A stretch of 64,000 bases of DNA from Amorphochlora amoebiformis (Eukaryota > Cercozoa > Chlorarachniophyceae). The notes under the pieces were generated by a model that had not been told where the DNA came from, made no database searches, and saw only the letters and a list, made by a program, of their open reading frames with translations. This document shows, piece after piece, positions 25,966 through 64,000 of this stretch. How positions within the stretch are numbered: position 1 is the first letter of the stretch; each line of letters begins with the position of its first letter. The translations under genes and the position numbers were made by a program. Location: the NCBI GenBank assembly GCA_054601695.1, contig BAAHQB010000041.1, forward strand, positions 310,001-374,000, given 5' to 3'.

Positions 25966-28270
25966 ATGGCGTTGATATCCGATGGCATGTTCGAGGATCT
26001 CAAGGAGATCGCGCAGAACAGCGCCTACATGGACGCCATTAAGAAGCCTCAAGTTTTCACTGAGATGTGGGACAAGTCGCCGGACTTCAAGATGTGCCTA
26101 GGTCTGGAAGAGAAATTAAGGGAGGAGGGGAAGCTGACTTTCCACACAGTTTTCCACAAGGCCACTGGGTTCTACATGATCAAGTGCTTTCTCATCGCCA
26201 ATTATGCTGTCGATAAAGCAATTTTCATGCGAGACGTGGAAAAATATAGGAAGATACGATTCCACAGCGCTAGAGAGAGGGTTGCAACCGCCATATACGA
26301 GAGGTTTGTAAACGACGACTCAAAATACAAGTTTCCGACCGGATCATCAGTGTTTGATCTTATCAAAACTAGAAAGCTCGAACACTACCGCTCAGAAGAG
26401 ATGTCCAGAAAGAATCGCAAGAAGGCGGACAAGGCTTCTATGCTCTCGTTTGGAAAGATGAACGCGATTGGTGTCTACGGTGATTCTATCGATAGGGTTC
26501 GGAAGGCCGTCAACAGTGCCCACTTCACACCAAACATGTTCGACGTTGTGTCAGAGGAGGTCCGCCAAGACCTCCTGCTAGGGATCTTCCCACGGTTCGA
26601 ACAGAGTCGCTTTTACAAACGATACATACGTTGCTGTGCGGCGACAAGAGTAGCTCGACATGGATCGGCGCTCCCTGGGGCAAAGGTGGAGCTCAAGGAT
26701 TTCCAAGGTACTACTAATGGTTACAGTACATTCGTACATTTTTCACTTTTCAGAAGGATACGCAACCTTATCATGTACTATCAGTGTTTCGGACGCTTGG
26801 ACGCGGTGGTTTCGGCTCTGTAAAGGCATGTAGGAAGAGAGATTGCGGCTCGTTGTACGCGATGAAAATCATCAACAAGAAACGAGTCAAGTCCAAAAAT
26901 GCTCTAAAAAACGTCATGGAGGAACGCAACGTCCTGGTGTTGATCCAGAACAATCCCTTTATCACAAATCTGAAGTATGCCCTGCAAGATGAGGATAATC
27001 TATACTTCATCATGGACCTGATGCTTGGTGGCGATCTCAAGTTCCACTTGATCAACTCGCACCACTTCACAGAAGAGAGAGCAAGATTCTACGCCGCCCA
27101 GGTTCTCCTTGGCCTAGAGCATATTCACGCCCACGGCGTAATCTACCGTGACTTAAAGCTGGAAAACGGTGAGAATAACTGAGTATCATTCATTTTTAAC
27201 AAATATCTTGACACGAAATCATTCTTCAGTGTTGCTGGATCACTGGGGGAACGCGCGATTATCAGACCTCGGGCTTGCAGTCGTCACCGATAAGCCTATT
27301 AAAGGATATGCTGGAACCCCAGGGTATCTCGTTACTTGTTCAAATTCCTACCGACTCTTGACTTTATGGTGATATCTAGGTATACTGCGCCAGAGATGAT
27401 TGCGAATCATCGCTACACGAACGCCGTCGACATTTTCAGCTTTGGTGTTATGCTTTACCGAATGATGTGTGGCTCCAAGCCTTTCAAAGGGTCTTGTAAC
27501 ACCAATCGAGCTCACTAAGTGTGTGCGTACGTAACAAATCACTTACATAACTTTGCAGCAGCACTGACCACGAGTTAGATAAAGCGGTGATGCACAAGCG
27601 ACCTAGCTTCCCAACGGACTACTTTACCCACGACTCGGCTAGCCTTCTCCAGGTATAACAGTCGTCTCGTTCTTGAAAATCCGTAGCTAACGTGTCTAAA
27701 CCTGTAAATATTACAGGGCGTGCTAGCGAAGAATCCTGATAAGAGGCTTGGCTGCGGAGGAAGGAATCATAAAAACAAAGTGAGTTGCCATCCCGCCTTA
27801 GCCTGCAATGATCTTCTCCAACCTTCGCATGCCCGTACGAGAGATGCGTTCAAATGATGTGACTCAATATAACCTCTGCAGACGCTCAAGTCGATCAAAC
27901 AGCCCATCAAGGATCACCCATTCTTCGCTTCCATCGACTGGGGTCTGCTGGAGGAAGGGTATGATTATACCTTCTTGATTTCGTCAAGGTTATGCTGACT
28001 ACCATTTGATTGAATCCCTCAGTTACCTAGACCCTCCTTTCGTGCCGACGATCGACGTTAATGCTCCGTCTCTAAGGGATATTGGAGAATTCAACCTCAA
28101 CAGACTGAAGCACTTTAAGTTAGGTATGTATCAGACTATCACGTGAGACCAGAAAACGCTGTGGCTTACATTGTTTGATTGTCTCAGGCCCTCAATATAT
28201 CAAACAATTCCGCCAATTCAACTACATTTCGGAACAAGCACTAGAGGAGGAGATGTGCATGGTGAATTAG
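25966..28270 (+). CDS. G-protein-coupled-receptor-kinase-type AGC kinase with RGS-like domain and possible CaaX end
   Basis: Nine exons join in phase: 25966-26707, 26785-27168, 27230-27323, 27380-27490, 27559-27652, 27717-27779, 27882-27958, 28023-28123, 28188-28270, giving 582 residues. Residues about 40-220 are an RGS-homology-like helical domain. The kinase follows: GRGGFGSV (253-260), the ATP-site Lys in YAMK (275), YRDLKLEN with catalytic Asp 370, DLG (388-390) in place of DFG as in receptor kinases, and TAPEM. The AGC tail starts near LDPPFVP. The protein ends CMVN, which has the form of a CaaX prenylation box, as in some animal receptor kinases. No PH domain. The start has a good context (gcaccATGg) and an in-frame TAG 18 bases upstream. 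All introns are 56-102 bp, GT-AG and repeat-free. Expected role: phosphorylation of activated receptors at a membrane. Confidence 0.9.
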
Positions 28271-28285
28271 TCTATATTATGTATT

Positions 28286-28328
<43 letters not shown>

Positions 28329-28368
28329 TATATATATATATGATGTATATTGTACAATTAAAATTAGA

Positions 28369-28434
<66 letters not shown>

Positions 28435-28518
28435 AATGTATATTATACAATCGAAATTAGAACACATAATTTACGTACATATACATTTATAATATATATA
28501 TATATATTTTTATATATT

Positions 28519-28549
<31 letters not shown>

Positions 28550-28562
28550 TTGTACATGTATG

Positions 28563-28608
<46 letters not shown>

Positions 28609-28640
28609 GTATTAGTATGAAGCTAGGTATCACGAAATAT
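28271..28640. repeat. (TA)n between convergent genes
   Basis: TA repeat with two similar islands (tgtacaattaaaattaga / tatacaatcgaaattagaac near 28349 and 28443). No gene seen. Confidence 0.8.
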
Positions 28641-39341
<10,701 letters not shown>

Positions 39342-39344
39342 CTT

Positions 39345-40235
39345 TGGTTTTTTTTTGGGACATTGGTGTGACAAAAAAAGAAGAAAACTACTGGCCGAAA
39401 AAGAAAAATACAGAAAAATTCGGCAAAACACAGAGTGAAAGGATCTTGGGTACCTTCCAATCCTTCCATTTTCAGGTGATTTCGACCAAAACCAAAGCCT
39501 AAGTCCCAATCCCGAAAGGATATTTATCTCCTGGATACCACACACAGACATTGGGGGAGGGGCAGGTGGGGGTGTGAATCCGTGTGATAGGGGGAGCCAG
39601 AGACGCAAAAAAAAAATTTCGCCCTTCCGAGATGAAAACCTCTAATTCACCTGTATTCCTTCCGATTTGGAGAATGCCGAATCCTCCTCCCCTCCTTTGA
39701 AGATGAGGAAAAGAAAAAAGGCGCAAAGCTGTTTTCAATCCAGCCCCGGGCCGCAATGAAGGAGTTGTCGTGGACAGTGAAATATGCCGAGATTTTCTTT
39801 TCTTTTCTTCGGAATCCAAATTCCGAATCTACACGTGACGTATCGTGATATTAGAGTCTGTCACGTTTTATCGTGACATCACGACGTATCACGACAGTTC
39901 GGTTCGAGACGTCGGAAAGGCTGCCGCGGGAATGGGGTTGTGATATACGGCCAAAATACCAGCAAATTTCGTCCTGGAAAACGTAAGGATAAGGGTTTCC
40001 TGGTGCTTTATTTCGACCGAGAAGGGTAGGGGGATGCCGTTTGCGAAAGATTTCAGAGAAGGGAGGAAGGGAGGAGGAAGTGAGAGAGGGAGAGAAAGAG
40101 AAAGGGAGAGAAAGAGAGAGGGAGAGAAAGAGGAGAGGCGGGAAGAGGGAAAAGGGAACGGCTAAATTTGAGAAAGAGAGAGTGAGGAAGGGGGAGGTCA
40201 CACAATTTCGCGCAAGTACAGTATGTATACATATG
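39345..40235. promoter_or_regulatory. unique region upstream of the hydrolase gene
   Basis: About 890 bp of non-TA sequence 5' of the minus-strand hydrolase gene, with a GA-rich end at 40040-40190. It holds several overlapping open frames without family matches. Most likely promoter and 5' UTR. Contains the palindrome cluster listed separately. Confidence 0.4.
39830..39897. promoter_or_regulatory. dyad-symmetric TCGTGA / TCACGA cluster
   Basis: Within 68 bp: cacgtgacgtatcgtgatatt, then gtcacgttttatcgtgacatcacgacgtatcacgacag. It contains the perfect inverted repeat tcgtga-ca-tcacga and several ACGT and CGTGA cores, a compact operator-like arrangement. Role inferred. Confidence 0.4.
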
Positions 40236-40239
40236 CATT

Positions 40240-40246
40240 AATGTTT

Positions 40247-40301
<55 letters not shown>

Positions 40302-40337
40302 GTACATTAATATTTATACACACATATATATATATAC

Positions 40338-40410
<73 letters not shown>

Positions 40411-40412
40411 TA

Positions 40413-40505
<93 letters not shown>

Positions 40506-40520
40506 ACATTATATATAGGT

Positions 40521-40561
<41 letters not shown>

Positions 40562-40582
40562 CACATATTATACATATGTATG

Positions 40583-40673
<91 letters not shown>

Positions 40674-40691
40674 CGTTTAAAAAAATAACAT

Positions 40692-40738
<47 letters not shown>

Positions 40739-40751
40739 TCTTAATATATAA

Positions 40752-40790
<39 letters not shown>

Positions 40791-41030
40791 TATGTAACAT
40801 ATACATGTACATATTTATATTATAAATATGTGTGTGTATGTGTGAATGTGTATGTGTGATGCATTTTGTATACATAGATGTTCATACATGTGGATGTGTA
40901 TTTGTATACATACATATATATATATATATATATTTGTATTCATCCATACACATACCATACACAAAAACATAAACATACAAATGCACATACATATCTAAAT
41001 ACACACATACACATTTAAATCACTTCCACA
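40240..41030. repeat. (TA)n microsatellite
   Basis: TA repeat, then a TG/CA-mixed stretch from 40830. No gene. Confidence 0.9.
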
Positions 41031-41137
41031 TATATATACACATACACTTACACATACACACACGCACACATATACACATACACCTACACACACACATACA
41101 CACAAACATACACATAAACATAAACATACACAATCAC

Positions 41138-41189
<52 letters not shown>

Positions 41190-41300
41190 GCACATACACA
41201 TACACATACACACATACACATACACACACACACACACACGCACATACACATACACACACGCACACACATACACACACACACGCCACATACACACACACAT
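41030..41300. repeat. (CACATA)n / (CA)n repeat
   Basis: About 270 bp of CA-rich repeat with CATACA periodicity, ending just before the unique island that holds the ATG at 41324. Confidence 0.92.
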
Positions 41301-41323
41301 ATTCCCAACAGACTCGCCCCCCG

Positions 41324-47316
<5,993 letters not shown>

Positions 47317-47825
47317 AAAATACCCACTTAATAACTTCTTTTCAAAGCCAAGTTGAGGAAAAGAATAATACCTTAAAATTAAAAAAAAAATTAATCGAAA
47401 CTGGAAAAGGAAAAAAAAAGAAGGGAGAGAAACAAGAAGGACTCAACTTCAAGAGAGTAGCTATGCCGAAATATATTATAACGAGACCGAAATATATATA
47501 TATATATATAAATGATGCCAGGATAAAGAACAACAATGGCCGAAAAAATATTTTGGGGATTTTGAAAAAAAAAAAAAACTAAAGTTCCAAAAAAAAAAAG
47601 TGTTCCAAAAAAAAAAAAAGATTAAAAAAAAAGAGGGAAAAGAATGGAACTGTCTCTCGAAAAGGGTCCCAAGCTTTCCCAACAACAAACCCACATCAAA
47701 ATCAATTCGAAAATTTAAAAATCCACGCGTGTACTCCACACGTGTACTCCACACGTGCCCTTTTAGTGTGGAGACACAAAACTGAAACAGTCGTATGGCT
47801 ACGCAGAGGGGAGCGGAAGTCATCG
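47317..47825. other. A-rich 3' flank
   Basis: A-rich sequence with repeated poly-A runs joined by gttcc (47567-47632), then unique sequence with ccacgcgtgtactccacacgtgtactccacacgtg. A minus-strand open frame exists here but has no recognisable content. Likely 3' UTR and intergenic. Confidence 0.5.
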
Positions 47826-47829
47826 TAAG

Positions 47830-48790
47830 CCTCAGGATTAGGGTTAGCTTGAGGGTTAGGGTCATAAAGTTAGGGTTCGAGGTTCGGTTAGGGTTAGGGT
47901 TAGGGTTAAATTTGGGGTTAGGGTTAGGGTTTGGGGCATCTAACCCTAACCCTAACCCGACTTCTAACCCTAACCCTTACGGTAACCCTAAACCTAACCC
48001 TGCTCTCATCCTAACCAAATCCCTAACCCTAGTGCGACAACCTAATCTTAACCCTAATGTGATCCTAACCCTAATGTAATCGTTGTCCTTCCAACTTAAC
48101 CATCTTCCCCACGTCTATTGTAACCCAAACTCTTAACCCTAACCCTAACCCTGACATGCTGAATAATCTGATCCTAACCCTAACCCTAACCGTAACCCCA
48201 AACTCTTAACCCTAACCCCCAAAAAACTTAAACCCTAACCCTAACTCTTACCAAAACCTTAACCCTAACCCTCAACACCCCCAACAACACGATATGCTGT
48301 TATCCCAAACAGCACTATAGCCCCACTCTGTGGAGGAGTCTGTGGTCCTCGGGTTAAGACATGCTGAATAATCTCATCCTAATCCTAACCCTTACCCCAA
48401 ACCCTAACCCTAACCTTAACCCTAACCCTAATTCCTACCCAAAACCCAATCCCTAACCCTAACTCTTAACCCTTACTCCAAACCCTAACCCTAACCCTGA
48501 TGAGTCAATGGGTCCTCGGACTAAGACATGCTGAATAATCTGATCTTAATCTTAATCCAAACCCTAACCCTAACCCAACCCTAACCCCAAACCCTAACCC
48601 TAACCCCAAACCCTAACCCTAAACCCTACACCCTAAACCTAAGCCTAACCCTAACCCTAACTGAGTCAATGGTCCTCGGACTAAGACATGCTAAATAATC
48701 TGATCCTTACCCTAACTCTTACCCCAAACCCTAACCCTAACCCTAACCCTAACCCTAACCTAACCCTAAGTGTATCGAATGGGTTAGGGT
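47830..48790. repeat. facing TTAGGG and CCCTAA arrays with conserved blocks
   Basis: TTAGGG to about 47938, then CCCTAA to 48775. It includes a conserved block at 48291-48376 and fragments at about 48145, 48495 and 48661, and many degenerate units (aaaccctaacccc). The longest telomere-like domain of the window. Confidence 0.9.
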
Positions 48791-48887
48791 TAAGGTTACG
48801 ATAAGGGATATATGTTTAGGGATTAAGAGATTGGGTTTGGGTGTCCGAAAAGTTAATTTTTTTCTTTTTTTTTTTATTTGTCGGCAG

Positions 48888-52960
<4,073 letters not shown>

Positions 52961-52984
52961 GGCGTCGATAATGTCCAGATCAAG

Positions 52985-53402
52985 AACTCTCTCTCCCTCT
53001 CTCTCCCCTCTCTCTCCCTCTCTCCCTCTCTCCCCCCTCTCTCTCCCCTCTCTCTCCCTCTCTCCCTCTCTCCCTCTCTCCCTTTCTCTCTCCCTCCCTC
53101 TCTCTCTCCCTCTCTCTCTCCCTCGCTCTCTCTCTCTCTCCCTCTCTCTCTCCCTCTCTCCCTGTCTCTCTCCCTCTCTCTCTCTCCCTCTCTCCCTGTC
53201 TCTCTCCCTCTCTCCCTGTCTCTCTCCCTCTCTCCCTGTCTCTCTCCCTCTCTCTCTCCCTCTCTCTCTCCCTCTCTCTCTCCCTCTCTCTCTCCCTCTC
53301 TCTCCCTCTCCCTCTCTCCCTCTCTCTCTCCCTCTCTCTCTCCCTCTCTCTCTCCCCCTCTCTCTCCTCCTCTCTCCCTCTCTCTCTCCTCCCTCTCTCT
53401 CC
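52985..53402. repeat. (CTCTCTCC)n tract
   Basis: About 415 bp of pyrimidine repeat with CCCTCTCTCT and CCTGTCTCT units. Non-coding. Confidence 0.95.
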
Positions 53403-53495
53403 AAATCCGAACCCTACCACCATAGCTTTGAGCTTTACCCTAACCCTAAGCCTAAAGCTTTGTCTGTTGGTAGGAACATATCCGGTCTGTTTAGT

Positions 53496-53560
53496 TGCGA
53501 ATAAGCGAATTTTAGTTGCGAATATGCGAATTTTAGTTGCGAATATGCGAATTTTTAAGT
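53496..53560. repeat. TTTTAGTTGCGAATATGCGAA minisatellite
   Basis: Three copies of a 21-bp unit; the first has 'aagcg' for 'atgcg'. Confidence 0.9.
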
Positions 53561-53599
53561 TTTTTAATACTCCTTGAGCTCGATCTTTGACTTGTTGTG

Positions 53600-54590
<991 letters not shown>

Positions 54591-54594
54591 ACAT

Positions 54595-56170
54595 CTAGAA
54601 TTTCTTGTACTTTTCCGAGTTGAACGAGTCCTTCATGGAGCACCAATACGGCTTCCACAGGAGATTATGGTTGTTGGAGGGGACGTGCGGAGGCATGTAG
54701 CCCTTGTTTCCATGGCTGATCGCGAGCATCGACATGGAGGTACACGAGTCTTCTAGCACGTGGACGTCGGCTCGGGCAGCGAGCTTCATGTCGGCGAGAT
54801 AGCCATATACATGGTCCTCAATTATCTTACCGTCGAAATTTTTCTCCTCAGACTTCATGTGGAGGTACATCTCGACGTTCCACTCGACCCCATTCTTTTG
54901 TCTACTAGCCAACGGCTGCTTAATGGGAGCTTGGTAGACCTCGACGAGGGATATCTGTTAGGGTTGGGAATGTCAGCACTTGAGAACATTCTATTGAGGC
55001 ATCACGCTCTAAAACCTGAAACCCACTCCCTACCTCAGAGCCATTCTCACCTAGCCCTATCCCAGATCTAACCCCAATCTGACCCAATGAAATTCAGGCG
55101 CCAGCTTTCTTGCCAGCTCCACCTCTCGGAGCTCCTCCGTCATCACGTACACATGTGTTACTCCGTAGAGCAGACGCATGAGTCGAACCCTCTCGACCTG
55201 CACGTGGGTGTACGTGCACAATCGCTTTGATTGGTGGTGAGAACAGTTGAATCCTGCCAGGTCTCCCCGTCGGATGTGGACGCTCGCAACGACTGCTTTC
55301 TCCTCGGGCTCCGGCCAGTTGACCAAGCGTTGGACCTTTTCAACCTGTCGTTGAGTCTCCTCATTCAACGTGAAGAGATATCGATGAGCCTGCGCAGAGA
55401 CATACTGACTTGCATAAAACTGTCGAGCCTCGTGTTCGGTGGGTCTAACTCCCTCTTCGAGTTTGAAGCGATGCTTGCCGGCTGCAACGAAGGAGTTGAT
55501 TAAGCCGGCTATTCGCTTGGCTAAGGGTGAGGCGCTAGGCCTCTCACGATTCTTGAGGAGTTTGAAGTAGCAGCCCCACGATTTCTGTAGCTCATCTCCA
55601 CCGTCGGACATCCGGTCGAGCTGACAGCGCTGGATACGACTCCAAAGCCATGGGGTTGTCTTAACTTTGTGCGGTAGAGATTTCAGCTCACTGTGATACT
55701 CGATGTTCCCTGCCTCCAACATGGTTGGTTTTGGGAGGTTGTAGTAGAGGTCTAGGGCGAGGCTCGAGATGTGCTTGCCAATTGGGAAGATGGTCATATG
55801 CTCCACCTCGTGGTCTTTCTCTGTGTGCTGTAAATCCCAGTAAAAGCGGTCGAGGCCGGGGTCACTCGCGTTGCGGACTTCGGCTATGTACTCAGCAGAG
55901 GGAAGGTACACTGGTTCGTACGCCCAAATTTGGACGTTTCCGCAGACCGGTGCGCCAGATAGTAGTCGGATAATCTCCGGTTCATCCATGTACTTTCCGA
56001 TTTCGAGCTCCTGCACACATCACATTCAATTCCAACACAACGTGCCCCAAAATTCGTCGGATTGAAATTCTACTAGCCTTACACCCCGTTCCAACCTGGA
56101 TTACAGTCTTATCCATGAGGGCACCCACAAGCGTCGCCAAGGACGTGAGCCAGGCCGCAGCGTGAACCAT
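54595..56170 (-). CDS. fucosyltransferase-like glycosyltransferase, type II membrane form
   Basis: Three exons join in phase 0: 56170-56096, 56010-55084 and 54954-54595, giving 453 residues. The ATG at 56170 is preceded by an in-frame TGA. The N-terminus MVHAAAWLTSLATLVGALM is a short signal-anchor-like segment. The core motif VHIRRGDLAGF matches the HxRRGD motif of the alpha-1,2/alpha-1,6/O-fucosyltransferase superfamily, which binds the GDP-sugar; a later segment, ADVHVLEDSCTSMSMLAISHG, occupies the position of the conserved C-terminal Ser-rich motif. Expected location: Golgi or ER lumen. The exact linkage cannot be told from sequence; other GDP-sugar transferases remain possible. Introns are 85 and 129 bp and repeat-free. 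Confidence 0.78.
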
Positions 56171-56347
56171 GCCAAGCTTGTCAACACCAGGTCACGGATG
56201 ACTTGTCTGAAAATGGCATCAGATTGGTTGATCTTTAATATCGGCTTTAGTGTATTACCTTTGCTGATTCTACTTAAATCCCTCCATATTATCATGAAAC
56301 TATTAGAGGGTTATTAGGAAAACTTTGATAATAAAAATTCGCGCCAA
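56171..56347. promoter_or_regulatory. 177-bp divergent promoter between glycosyltransferase and sirtuin genes
   Basis: The two start codons (56170 minus, 56348 plus) point away from each other across 177 bp of unique, AT-rich sequence without TA repeat. It includes aataaaaattcgcgccaaATGG at the sirtuin side, with a cgcgccaaa element resembling an E2F-type site. Confidence 0.5.

Positions 56348-64000
<7,653 letters not shown>

Noticed and set aside
26754-26784. Acceptor at 26753 for the second kinase exon (after ttttcacttttcag)
   Set aside because: It breaks the phase. The AG at 26783-26784 joins exon 1 in frame to VFRTLGRGGFG.
47830-48790. A true chromosome end or telomere fusion point
   Set aside because: Arrays of both orientations occur at many internal places with unique genes on both sides and with degenerate units, so these are interstitial arrays. 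Facing arrays here could in principle mark an old fusion, but nothing singles this one out.

Overview
The window looks like nuclear DNA of a unicellular, intron-rich eukaryote. Most of the sequence is (TA)n microsatellite, broken by long (GA)n/(CT)n tracts and many interstitial TTAGGG/CCCTAA arrays. TTAGGG points to that telomere type, but I cannot name the lineage. No tRNA, rRNA, CRISPR array or bacterial-type gene was seen.

The main observation is that short islands of complex sequence inside the TA repeats are exons. They start after 'atatag' or a similar AG and end before 'gtatat', and their reading phases match from one island to the next over many kilobases. Joining them gives recognisable proteins. 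Left to right: fragments of an ankyrin-repeat gene (+, about 2.0-4.0 kb, strand and chain partly ambiguous); a short unrecognised gene (+, 6.2-7.8 kb); a cyclophilin-domain gene (+, 9.3-23.9 kb); a compact G-protein-coupled-receptor-kinase-type gene (+, 25.97-28.27 kb); an alpha/beta-hydrolase gene (-, 28.6-39.3 kb); an unrecognised gene with a possible signal peptide (+, 41.3-47.3 kb); another unrecognised gene (+, 48.9-about 53 kb); a glycosyltransferase with an HIRRGD motif (-, 54.6-56.2 kb); and, diverging from it across 177 bp, a SIRT4-type sirtuin gene (+, 56.35 kb to beyond the right edge).

Two intron regimes coexist. The kinase and glycosyltransferase genes have 56-129-bp introns without repeats. 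The cyclophilin, hydrolase and sirtuin genes have introns of hundreds to thousands of bases filled with TA, GA/CT and telomere-like repeats. Around many repeat-bounded exons there are extra partial copies carrying one exon edge plus its splice site, acceptor-side copies upstream and donor-side copies downstream. At 44.4-45.1 kb a whole 45-nt exon is present five times.

A conserved block of about 90 bp recurs more than 15 times, always joined in the same orientation to TTAGGG arrays. All gene models come from reading splice sites, phase and motifs by eye; no alignment or RNA evidence was available.
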